Source: Rhodococcus rhodochrous
GTDB lineage: Bacteria > Actinomycetota > Actinomycetes > Mycobacteriales > Mycobacteriaceae
Direction of reading: 5' to 3'
DNA length: 64,000 nt
Assembly: GCF_900187265.1 (NCBI RefSeq)
Contig: NZ_LT906450.1
Coordinates: forward strand, 1,913,444-1,977,443
In this document: one piece after another, positions 8,574 through 19,899 of the stretch
Position numbering within the stretch: position 1 is the first letter of the stretch
How the letters are laid out: each line of letters starts with the position of its first letter
The notes under the pieces: generated by a model
The model's input: the letters and a program-made list of their open reading frames with translations, nothing else
What the model was told of the DNA's origin: nothing
The model's database searches: none
Made by a program: the position numbers and the translations under genes

Positions 8574-10315
8574 TGTACGTCGTCGCGACCGCCGGTCACG
8601 TCGATCACGGGAAGTCGACGCTGGTCGAGGCGCTCACCGGTGCGAATCCGGATCGGCTCGCCGAGGAACGGCGACGAGGACTGACCATCGAGCTCGGCTA
8701 CTGCTGGACGTCCTGGCCCGAGGTGGGGGAGGTCGCCTTCGTCGACGTCCCCGGACACGAGCGATTCCTGACGACGATGCTCTCCGGAGTGGGATCGGTC
8801 CCGGCCGCGCTGTTCGTGGTGGCCGCCGACGATCCGTGGATGCCGCAGGCGGCCGAACACCTCGCAGCGCTCGACGCGCTCGGCGTGCGTCACGCGGTCG
8901 TCGCCGTCACCCGCGCCGATCTCGCCGATCCGGGACCCGCGGCCGCGCGGGCCGCGGCGGAGGTCGCCCGTACGAGTCTGGCGGGGGCACCCGTCGTCGC
9001 CGTGAGCGGGCGCACCGGGATGGGCCTCGACGATCTCCGGGGCGCCCTGACGACGATGGTCGCCTCGCTCCCGGACCCCGATCCGCAGGCCGACGTCCGG
9101 CTCTGGGTGGACCGCCGGTTCACCGTGCGTGGATCCGGAACCGTCGTCACCGGAACGCTTCCCGCAGGCACGGTGCGCGTCGGGGACACCCTCGCGCTCG
9201 GGGACACACCGCTGCGCGTCCGCAGCGTGCAGGCACTCGGTCGCGACCGGACCGCGGTGAGCGGCGTGGCCAGGGTCGCCCTCAATCTCACCGGGCGGGT
9301 CGACGATCTGGGACGGGGCAGTGTGCTCGTCACGCCCGGCGCGTGGCACCACACCTCCGTCGTCGACGTGCGGATCAGCGGCGACGACCGGCCGCCCGTC
9401 GCTCCGGTGCTGCACATCGGAGCCGCGGACGTCGGTGTCCGGTGCCGTCCGCTGGCAGACGGTCTCGTCCGGCTCACCCTCGACCGCCCGCTGCCCCTGC
9501 GGATCGGCGACCGCGCGTTGCTGCGCGACCCGGGCCACCGGATGATCTGGCGGGCCGACGTTCTCGACCCCGATCCACCCCGATTCCGGCGTCGCGGCGC
9601 GGCGGCACGCCGTGCGCTGCAACTGGCGGGGGCCGACGGGACGCCGCGCCTGGCCGACGAGCTCGCCCGCCGCGGACTCCTGCACCGGCAACGGTTGCGA
9701 CAGTTGGGCATCCCACTCGAACGGGGAGAGCACCTGACGGTCGGGCCGTGGCTCGTCGCATCCGGTCTCGCGAAGGCCGTCGCCGACCGGCTGCCCACAC
9801 TCGTGCAGGCCCATGCCCGCGCCCATCCACTGGATCCGGCGGCGCCGTTGACGGTGCTGGCGTCGCAGCTGCGTCTTCCCACGCCCGACCTCGTCCGGGC
9901 GCTGGTGCGACCTCCGCTCGAAGTGGTCGGGGGACGGGTGATCGCTCCCGGCGCCGACGGTCTACCGCCGAAGATCCGCAAGGCCGTCGAGCAGGTGCGC
10001 CGCGATCTGTCGGCCGCCCCGTTCGCGGCCCCGACCGCCGATCGCCTACGTGAGCTCGGCCTCGACGACCGGGCCCTCGGCGCGGCCGAACGCAGCGGAC
10101 GGTTGTGGCGGGCGGGTCCGGGCATCGTCCTGCTCCCCGACGCCGCCGACACGGCCGTGGAGCTGCTGGGCGAATTGGACCAGCCCTTCACGACCAGTGC
10201 CGCGCGCGAGCGGCTGGGAACGACACGGCGGGTGGTCCTGCCGCTGCTCGACCGGCTCGACAAGGCGGGCCGCACACGCCGGCTCCCCGACGACCGCCGC
10301 GAGATCGTCCGCTAG
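8573..10315 (+). CDS. selB: selenocysteine-specific translation elongation factor
   Basis: GTPase of 580 aa that carries Sec-tRNA(Sec) to the ribosome at UGA codons marked by a SECIS hairpin. GTP-binding motifs are AGHVDHGKS (residues 7-15) and DVPGHERF (58-65), followed by AVTRAD-like guanine recognition. The middle has EF-Tu-like beta-barrel domains (DRRFTVRGSGTVVTGTL). The C-terminal 200 residues are Leu/Arg-rich and fit the winged-helix domains that bind SECIS RNA. It is translationally coupled to selA. Confidence 0.96.
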   Translation: MYVVATAGHVDHGKSTLVEALTGANPDRLAEERRRGLTIELGYCWTSWPEVGEVAFVDVPGHERFLTTMLSGVGSVPAALFVVAADDPWMPQAAEHLAALDALGVRHAVVAVTRADLADPGPAAARAAAEVARTSLAGAPVVAVSGRTGMGLDDLRGALTTMVASLPDPDPQADVRLWVDRRFTVRGSGTVVTGTLPAGTVRVGDTLALGDTPLRVRSVQALGRDRTAVSGVARVALNLTGRVDDLGRGSVLVTPGAWHHTSVVDVRISGDDRPPVAPVLHIGAADVGVRCRPLADGLVRLTLDRPLPLRIGDRALLRDPGHRMIWRADVLDPDPPRFRRRGAAARRALQLAGADGTPRLADELARRGLLHRQRLRQLGIPLERGEHLTVGPWLVASGLAKAVADRLPTLVQAHARAHPLDPAAPLTVLASQLRLPTPDLVRALVRPPLEVVGGRVIAPGADGLPPKIRKAVEQVRRDLSAAPFAAPTADRLRELGLDDRALGAAERSGRLWRAGPGIVLLPDAADTAVELLGELDQPFTTSAARERLGTTRRVVLPLLDRLDKAGRTRRLPDDRREIVR

Positions 10316-10360
10316 AACAACCGCCCGTCTCCCCGGTCGGACAACTCCTCACCCGAAACA

Positions 10361-10399
10361 CGAAGTGCGGGTACCGAACTCGTCGGTACCCGCACTTCG
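10361..10399. terminator. strong hairpin between convergent selB and gdhA
   Basis: A perfect 17-bp inverted repeat (10361-10377 with 10383-10399) with a five-base loop ACTCG. There is no T tract on either side, which is common for actinobacterial terminators. Its place between two converging genes suggests termination in both directions. Confidence 0.75.
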
Positions 10400-10415
10400 C
10401 ATGAAGAATCGGTCG

Positions 10416-11793
<1,378 letters not shown>

Positions 11794-11989
11794 CTACCTG
11801 ACTCTGTGAGGATTCTGTAACAAGGGTTTTACGACGAAAACTATAGGGCGTGGCCCTTAGCATGTGTTAGCCCGCCTCCAAGGTGGGATGAGAAACACAC
11901 GGTCCGAACGGCCTGTCCGTCGGGCGGATTGCCCGGTTCATCGGTACGATGTGCGACCCCGCGGCGGGCGCTGCGCCGACGGTCGGAGG
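11794..11989. other. gdhA upstream region
   Basis: With the tRNA-Arg gene this makes up the stretch between gdhA and the DedA gene. It holds a relatively AT-rich gdhA promoter area (11820-11870), including two copies of TTAGC five bases apart near 11858-11872. No coding sequence was recognised. Confidence 0.5.
11840..11845 (-). promoter_or_regulatory. putative -10 box of gdhA
   Basis: TATAGT on the minus strand, in an unusually AT-rich patch, about 47 bases upstream of the gdhA start. The -35 region is not clear. Confidence 0.4.
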
Positions 11990-12063
11990 TGCCCCCGGCA
12001 GGACTCGAACCTGCGACCTAGAGATTAGAAGGCTCTTGCTCTATCCAGCTGAGCTACGGAGGC
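11990..12063 (-). tRNA. tRNA-Arg (anticodon TCT)
   Basis: A 74-nt cloverleaf on the minus strand: acceptor GCCTCCG with CGGGGGC (one G-U), D stem GCTC/GAGC, anticodon loop CTTCTAA with anticodon TCT, T arm GCAGG-TTCGAGT-CCTGC and discriminator A. CCA is not encoded (CCT follows). The innermost anticodon-stem pair is C-T, a mismatch. Confidence 0.92.
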
Positions 12064-12125
12064 GCGGCCAGAATCTTAGCGGGTGCTTCCTGTGGTCGCC
12101 GCACACACCCTCGCGCCCGCCGGGA

Positions 12126-12782
12126 TCAGCGCTCGAGCGTGCTGCCGCGTTCGTCGTCGGGGCTCGATTCGCCCCGGGGAACGTCCACTCGACCGGCCTT
12201 GAACCGCTGGATGAGATGGTCGATTCCGACACCCAGGACCACCGCGACGCAGATGGCCACCGCGGCGCCGAACAGCGGCTGCGATTCGAACCAGCCGCCG
12301 ACGAGACGCCCCACGAACGCCGAGTACAGCGCCCAGGTCGTACCGCCGAGGATCGTGAGCGGCACGAACTTCTGCCGCGGGTAGCGGGTCGCTCCGGCCG
12401 TCATGTTCACGGCGATCCGACCGATCGGGATGTAGCGGGCCGTGAGGATCACTGCGGCGCCGCGCTTGTCGAGTCCGCGCCGCGCCCACGCGAAGGCGGC
12501 CTGCGCCTTCGGGCGGCGCATCCACCGGAACCGTTCGGTGCCGACCTTCCGTCCGATCGCGTAGGCGATGTTGTCGCCGATGATCGCGCCGAGCGCCGCG
12601 AGCACGATGACGATCCACAGATAGGGACGGCCGGTCGAACCCGAGAGGGACGACAGGGTGACCAGGACGGTCTCGCTGGGCACGGGCGGGAAGAAGCCGT
12701 CGAGCATGCACACGGCGAAGAGCAACGGGTAGACCCACAGGGCTGCGGCCTGGCCGATGATGAATTCGTTGATCACGTCCAT
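12126..12782 (-). CDS. DedA-family (SNARE-associated/VTT) membrane protein
   Basis: Integral membrane protein of 218 aa from the ATG at 12780-12782 (MDVINEFI). The frame stays open to 12884, so a start up to 34 codons earlier is possible; no ribosome site is obvious for either. Family features are FPPVPSETVL near the N-terminus, GAIIGDNIAYAIGRKVG, and the arginine motif TARYIPIGRIAVNMTAG followed by GGTTWALYSAFVG. DedA proteins are implicated in envelope maintenance and lipid scrambling; the exact role here cannot be read. It stands alone between tRNA-Arg and the divergent cox operon. Confidence 0.85.
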   Translation of the reverse strand: MDVINEFIIGQAAALWVYPLLFAVCMLDGFFPPVPSETVLVTLSSLSGSTGRPYLWIVIVLAALGAIIGDNIAYAIGRKVGTERFRWMRRPKAQAAFAWARRGLDKRGAAVILTARYIPIGRIAVNMTAGATRYPRQKFVPLTILGGTTWALYSAFVGRLVGGWFESQPLFGAAVAICVAVVLGVGIDHLIQRFKAGRVDVPRGESSPDDERGSTLER

Positions 12783-12951
12783 GGATTTGCGTGGTGCTCC
12801 CGTCGCGTCCGCCGGATCGGCCTGCTTCCACGCTATCCGCTCGCGCCGCCGAGGGCTCCTGACGAGGACGGTTCGACCCTCCACCCGCCGTCCCGGACAC
12901 GGGGGGTCGGTCCAGATCGTCCGTTTCGCCGCGCGGATCGGGGCTCGGGGC

Positions 12952-12957
12952 TAACCT
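12952..12957 (+). promoter_or_regulatory. putative -10 box of the cox operon
   Basis: TAACCT about 75 bases before the coxM start, between the divergent DedA and cox genes. The assignment rests only on the TANNNT pattern and position. Confidence 0.3.
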
Positions 12958-13031
12958 GGGCGCCGAAGGGGGAAGTGCGGACGGATCGGCGGGGGAAACC
13001 CGATGCGACCGCCCGAGGGTGGGAGTTGTTC

Positions 13032-13916
13032 ATGCAGGTTCCTGGCCCGTTCGAATACGCGCGCGCAACCGGAGTGGAGCACGCCGTCGAGTTGCTCGAC
13101 CGGCACGGAGAAGATGCCCGCGTCGTCGCCGGCGGACACAGTCTTCTCCCGATGATGAAGCTGCGGCTCGCGAATCCGGAATTCCTGATCGACATCAACG
13201 ACCTCGGGGACGAACTCGACCACATCACGGTCGAACCCGAGGTCGTTCGCATCGGTGCCCTCGTGCGCCACCGCCGGCTGCTCGAATCCGACGAACTCGC
13301 CGAGATCTTCCCGATCTTCCGGGACGCGGAGAAGGTCATCGCCGATCCGGTCGTCCGCAACCGCGGGACGCTCGGAGGGTCGATCTGCCAGGCCGACCCC
13401 GCCGAGGACCTGTCCACCGTGTGCGCGGTGCTCGGCGCGACGTGCGTCGTCCGCGGTCCGACAGGGGTGCGCGAGCTCCCCTTCGACGAGTTCCATCTCG
13501 GTGCCTACGAGACGGTGGTCGCCCCGAACGAGTTGCTCGTCGAGGTGCGACTGCCGCGGAAGGGCACCTCCTCCAGCGCGTACGAGAAGGTCGAGCGTCG
13601 CGCGGGGGACTGGGCGGTGGCCGCGGCGGGCGCCGCGCTGTGGATGTCGGAGGACGGACGCATCACCGACGCGCGTGTCGGGCTGACGGCCGTGCGCCCC
13701 GACGAGACGGCGTTGTCGAGGGTGCCCGAACTGTTGCGCGGCTCCCCACCTTCGGAGGACCTGTTCCGTGAGGCGGGCGCCGCGGCCGCGACGGCATGCG
13801 ATCCGGAGACCGATCAGCGCGGCACCGCCGCCTACAAACGTCACCTCGCATCGGAGCTGACGGTGCGGGCCCTGCGCCGATCCGCCGAACGTCTCGGCGT
13901 CACCGAAAGGGTGTGA
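13032..13916 (+). CDS. coxM: carbon monoxide dehydrogenase medium (FAD) subunit
   Basis: FAD-binding subunit, 294 aa, that takes electrons from the iron-sulfur subunit of the molybdenum hydroxylase. FAD motifs typical of CoxM are AGGHSLLPMMKLR (about residues 34-46) and RNRGTLGGSICQADPAEDL (about 110-128). The ATG at 13032 is preceded by GGGAG. The order coxM-coxS-coxL is that of form I CO dehydrogenase operons; the next gene starts four bases after the stop. Confidence 0.93.
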   Translation: MQVPGPFEYARATGVEHAVELLDRHGEDARVVAGGHSLLPMMKLRLANPEFLIDINDLGDELDHITVEPEVVRIGALVRHRRLLESDELAEIFPIFRDAEKVIADPVVRNRGTLGGSICQADPAEDLSTVCAVLGATCVVRGPTGVRELPFDEFHLGAYETVVAPNELLVEVRLPRKGTSSSAYEKVERRAGDWAVAAAGAALWMSEDGRITDARVGLTAVRPDETALSRVPELLRGSPPSEDLFREAGAAAATACDPETDQRGTAAYKRHLASELTVRALRRSAERLGVTERV

Positions 13917-13920
13917 ACCG

Positions 13921-14405
13921 ATGCAGATCTCGATGACGGTCAACGGCGAGAGCGTCACCGCCGACGTCGAGCCCCGGACACTGCTCGTGCACTTCCTGCG
14001 CGACCACCTCGGTCTGACCGGAACACACTGGGGATGCGACACGAGCAACTGCGGAACGTGTGTCGTCGCCGTGGACGGCGAACCGGTGAAGTCGTGCACC
14101 ACGCTGGCGGTCATGGCTGTCGGCCACGAGGTGCTCACCGTCGAGGGACTCGAACGCGACGGTGTCCTCGACCCCGTGCAGGAAGGCTTCATGCGCTGCC
14201 ACGGGCTGCAATGCGGCTTCTGCACGCCGGGAATGATGATCACCGCCCGGGCCCTGCTCGATCGCGATCCGGATCCCGACGACGCGACGATCCGCGAGGC
14301 GATCTCCGGGCAGATCTGTCGCTGCACCGGCTACACCACCATCGTCCGGTCGGTCCGGTGGGCCGCCGAACACTCCTCGAACGTGCAACCCACGGAGGTG
14401 TCGTG

Positions 14406-14406
<1 letters not shown>
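13921..14406 (+). CDS. coxS: carbon monoxide dehydrogenase small (2Fe-2S) subunit
   Basis: Electron-transfer subunit of 161 aa carrying two [2Fe-2S] clusters. The plant-ferredoxin-type cluster uses Cys39, 44, 47 and 59 (GCDTSNCGTC...SC). The second uses Cys98, 101, 133 and 135 (QCGFCTPGM...ICRCTGY). This is the standard small subunit of xanthine-oxidase-family molybdenum hydroxylases. Its TGA overlaps the coxL ATG. Confidence 0.95.
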
Positions 14407-16799
<2,393 letters not shown>

Positions 16800-16845
16800 G
16801 CGACACGACCGGAGGGTGCCAGTGGAGCGATCGGAGGACGGGAAC

Positions 16846-17757
16846 ATGGATCTCGCGGTGCGGGCGGAGCAGTTGCGCAGCGAACGACAGCCGTTCGTCG
16901 AAGCGACGGTCGTGCGGGCGCAGCCACCGACGTCCGCACACTCGGGCGACCGGGCGCTCGTCCTCGCCGACGGCACGATCGAGGGGTTCGTCGGCGGGCA
17001 GTGCACCGAGAGCTCCGTGCGCGAGGCATCCCGCACGGTGCTCGAACAAGGGGAGAGCATGCTTCTGCGGGTGCTGCCCGCCGGGTCCGGCGAGTTCCCC
17101 GACACCCCGGGAGCGACGATCGCGGTCAACCCGTGCATGTCCGGTGGGGCCACCGAGATCTTCCTCGAACCGCGGATGCCCCCGATCGTGGTGGCCGTCT
17201 TCGGGGACTCGCCCGTCGCCGAGGCCATGGGCGAGTTCGCGCGGCGCGTCGACTACTCGGTGGAACAGATCCTCGGGACGAGCGTGCCCGCCGAGGCGTC
17301 GGTGGTGATCGTCGCGAGCCACGGGGGTGACGAGGCGGGAGTGATCCGTGCGGCCCTGGACGCCGGGAGCCGATATGTGGGCCTGGTCGCGAGTCGCACC
17401 CGGGGCGCCGCGGTGCTCGACGATGTGGAACCGACCGACGAGGAGCGTGCCCGCCTCCGCACCCCGGTCGGCCTCGACATCGGCGCCCGCACCCCGGCGG
17501 AGATCGGATTGTCGATCGTCGCCGATATCGTGCGTGTCGCGCGCAGCGGCGGACTCGCACGGTCGTCCGGGGAGAGCGGGCGCCGTGTCGAGGTTCCGCG
17601 GGGGACGGGCCCGAAGCCGCGCACGGCGGTCGACCCGGTGTGCGGGATGACCGTCACGATCACCGAGTCGACACCGCATCTCGTCCTCGCCGGGCGGACG
17701 GTGTGGTTCTGCTGCCCGGGCTGCCGCCGTCGCTACGAGAAGGACGACGTGGCGTGA
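16846..17757 (+). CDS. CoxF/XdhC-like CO dehydrogenase maturation factor with C-terminal YHS domain
   Basis: 303 aa from the ATG at 16846, which has GGAGG eight bases upstream; GTGs at 16816 and 16822 are alternatives. The N-terminus (about 1-70) is XdhC/CoxI-like, with VLADGTIEGFVGGQCTESSV. The middle has an XdhC Rossmann-type segment (VVIVASHGGDEAGVIRAAL...YVGLVASRTRG). Residues from about 263 form a YHS/TRASH-type metal domain: DPVCGM (Cys266) and WFCCPGCRRRYE. XdhC-family proteins mature molybdenum hydroxylases, and CoxF of Oligotropha is needed for copper insertion. The fused cysteine domain suggests it handles copper. The stop overlaps the coxD start. Confidence 0.82.
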   Translation: MDLAVRAEQLRSERQPFVEATVVRAQPPTSAHSGDRALVLADGTIEGFVGGQCTESSVREASRTVLEQGESMLLRVLPAGSGEFPDTPGATIAVNPCMSGGATEIFLEPRMPPIVVAVFGDSPVAEAMGEFARRVDYSVEQILGTSVPAEASVVIVASHGGDEAGVIRAALDAGSRYVGLVASRTRGAAVLDDVEPTDEERARLRTPVGLDIGARTPAEIGLSIVADIVRVARSGGLARSSGESGRRVEVPRGTGPKPRTAVDPVCGMTVTITESTPHLVLAGRTVWFCCPGCRRRYEKDDVA

Positions 17758-18653
17758 CCGATCCGTCGTCCCCGGGCATCTTCGACGACGTCGACGACGT
17801 CGTCGCCAGGTTCGACGACCACGACCATCTGCTCGATCAGGGCACCGCCGCCGCGATCCACCTCGCGGTCGCGCTGGGCCGGCCGTTATTGCTCGAGGGC
17901 GAACCCGGGGTCGGTAAGACCACCGCCGCCAAGGTGCTCGCGCAGATCCTCGGCAGCCCGCTGATCCGATTGCAGTGCTACGAGGGACTGTCGGTCGCCG
18001 AGGCCCTCTACGACTGGAACTACCAGCGTCAACTACTCGCGATCCGGCTCGCCGAAGCGCGCGGCGAGGTTCCCGCCGAGGCCGACCTGTACTCCGAGGA
18101 CTATCTCCTCGAACGCCCCGTCCTGCGCTGCGTCCGCCATCGCGGCGACAGACCCGCCGTCTTGCTCGTCGACGAGATCGACCGCGCCGACGACGAATTC
18201 GAGGCCCTGTTGCTCGAATTCCTGGGAGAGTTCGCCGTCACCGTCCCCGAGCTCGGCACCCTCACCGCGGCCCGCCCGCCCGTCGTGGTGCTCACCTCCA
18301 ACCGGAGCCGCGACCTGCACGACGCACTGCGAAGGCGCTGCCTGTACCACTGGATCGACTTTCCCGATCGTGCCCGAGCGGTGGCGATCCTGCGGCGCAC
18401 GGTGCCCTCGGCGAACGTCGCGCTCGTCGAACGTGCCACGGATTTCGTCGCGGTGGCCCGCGGACTCGATCTCGACAAGGCACCGGGGATCGCGGAGACC
18501 ATCGACTGGGTGTCGGCGCTGGCGGCGCTCGGCGTCGCCGACCTCGTCCGGCCCGAAGCGGTGATGTCGCTCGCCGCACTGGCGAAGACCCCCGACGACG
18601 TCGATGCGCTGGGGGAGGCTCTGGCCACCTTCGTCTCCACCGAGGTGTCGTGA
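17754..18653 (+). CDS. coxD: CoxD, MoxR-type AAA+ ATPase for CO dehydrogenase maturation
   Basis: AAA+ ATPase of 299 aa. Walker A is GEPGVGKT (residues 49-56), Walker B is AVLLVDEIDRAD (about 135-147), and the arginine finger region is DALRRRCLYHW. MoxR-type ATPases act with VWA proteins; in Oligotropha, CoxD is required for building the Mo-S-Cu cluster of CO dehydrogenase, in particular the sulfur step. The GTG start overlaps the preceding stop (GTGA), and its own stop overlaps the coxE start. Confidence 0.92.
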   Translation: MTDPSSPGIFDDVDDVVARFDDHDHLLDQGTAAAIHLAVALGRPLLLEGEPGVGKTTAAKVLAQILGSPLIRLQCYEGLSVAEALYDWNYQRQLLAIRLAEARGEVPAEADLYSEDYLLERPVLRCVRHRGDRPAVLLVDEIDRADDEFEALLLEFLGEFAVTVPELGTLTAARPPVVVLTSNRSRDLHDALRRRCLYHWIDFPDRARAVAILRRTVPSANVALVERATDFVAVARGLDLDKAPGIAETIDWVSALAALGVADLVRPEAVMSLAALAKTPDDVDALGEALATFVSTEVS

Positions 18654-19897
18654 GCGCCCGGTTGCTCCCGGGGGTCGATCACGCGGCCTTCGCGGTCGGA
18701 CTGGTCGACCGGCTCAGATCCGCCGGGATCGTGGTCCCGGCGGACGGAGCCGCGACCTTCACGCGTGCTCTGCGCGTGTGCGCTCCGACCACACGGAGCC
18801 GGTTGTACTGGACGGCGCGGCTCACCCTCGTCGACCGGCACGAGAGCCTCGCCACCTTCGACGCGGTGTTCGACCGGGTCTTCGGCGACGCTCCGCTCCC
18901 GCTCGACCCGCATGCCCGCCGCACCGGACCCGAGGACGACGGCACACGCGCGACGCCCACCTCGGACACACCTGGTCGCGTGCAGGATGCTCCGGCCGGC
19001 CAGGACGTCCCATGGGTCACGAGGACCGTCGTCGAATCGGCGGAGGGGGAGCGGGCCGCCGACCGGCCCGGCCGCGAAGTGGCGAGTGCGCTGGCGGAGA
19101 TCGCCGACCAACGATTCGACGACCTCGACCCCGCACGACTCGCACTGCTCGAATCATGGATCGAGGAGGCCGGGGTCCGATGGGCGACCCGCCGCACCCG
19201 CCGCCGGGTCGAACGCCACACCGGTCGCGTCGACGTGCGGGCGAGCATCGCCGCCTCGCGTAGCACCGGGTTCGAGCCGCTCCGGTTGATCCGTACCCGT
19301 CCCGGTCGACGACGGCGGCAGATCGTCGTCTTCTGCGATGTCAGCCGGTCGATGCGGCCCTACGTCGGGGTGTATCTGCATCTCGTCCGTGCTCTGGCAC
19401 ACACCGGAACGGCCGAGGTCTTCGTGTTCTCCACCACAGCGACGCGTGTGACGCCGGTCCTGCGGCACCGGTCGGTCGAGCAGGCGATCGACGTCGCCAA
19501 CGACCGTGTGCGGACCCGGTTCGGGGGCACGCGCATCGCCGGATCCCTCGCCCAGGTGGTCACCTCCCATCACGGACACCTGCTGCGCGGAGCGATCGTC
19601 GTCGTCGCCTCGGATGGTTGGGACAGCGACGATCCCACCGCACTCGCCCACGTCCTGGCCAGGATCCGGCGTCGCGCGCACCGGGTGGTGTGGCTCAACC
19701 CGCGGGCGGGGCAGTCCGGATTCACGCCCTCCACCGGGTCGATGTCCGCGGCGCTCCCGCACTGCGACGCGATGGTGGCGGCCGACACGCTCCTCGCGCT
19801 GCAGCATGCCGTCGACGTCGTCACAGGCACCGATACCGGCCCCGGAGGGCTCCGACGGCGTGTCGTAGGTCATGGCGTGGACGTCCTACCCTGGTAG
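18650..19897 (+). CDS. coxE: CoxE, von Willebrand factor A domain maturation protein
   Basis: 415 aa; partner of CoxD in inserting copper into CO dehydrogenase. The N-terminal half is helical with a variable acidic linker (about 85-150). The C-terminal VWA domain starts with QIVVFCDVSRSM, giving the MIDAS residues Asp230, Ser232 and Ser234, followed by TRIAGSLAQV and VVVASDGWDSDDP, which supply the other metal-site residues. The GTG start overlaps the coxD stop. A copper-handling fusion protein begins two bases after its TAG. Confidence 0.92.
   Translation: MSARLLPGVDHAAFAVGLVDRLRSAGIVVPADGAATFTRALRVCAPTTRSRLYWTARLTLVDRHESLATFDAVFDRVFGDAPLPLDPHARRTGPEDDGTRATPTSDTPGRVQDAPAGQDVPWVTRTVVESAEGERAADRPGREVASALAEIADQRFDDLDPARLALLESWIEEAGVRWATRRTRRRVERHTGRVDVRASIAASRSTGFEPLRLIRTRPGRRRRQIVVFCDVSRSMRPYVGVYLHLVRALAHTGTAEVFVFSTTATRVTPVLRHRSVEQAIDVANDRVRTRFGGTRIAGSLAQVVTSHHGHLLRGAIVVVASDGWDSDDPTALAHVLARIRRRAHRVVWLNPRAGQSGFTPSTGSMSAALPHCDAMVAADTLLALQHAVDVVTGTDTGPGGLRRRVVGHGVDVLPW
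19887..19892 (+). promoter_or_regulatory. putative internal -10 box before the CopD-CtaG gene
   Basis: TACCCT, inside the last codons of coxE, lies seven bases before the ATG at 19900. This would allow a separate leaderless transcript of the CopD-CtaG gene besides read-through from cox. It also forms a small CCTACC/GGTAGG palindrome. Confidence 0.3.
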
Positions 19898-19899
19898 GC

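Noticed and set aside
11990-12063. tRNA-Arg suspected of being a pseudogene because of a C-T pair at the end of the anticodon stem
   Set aside because: All other stems pair well, the loop is canonical and such a single mismatch is tolerated.
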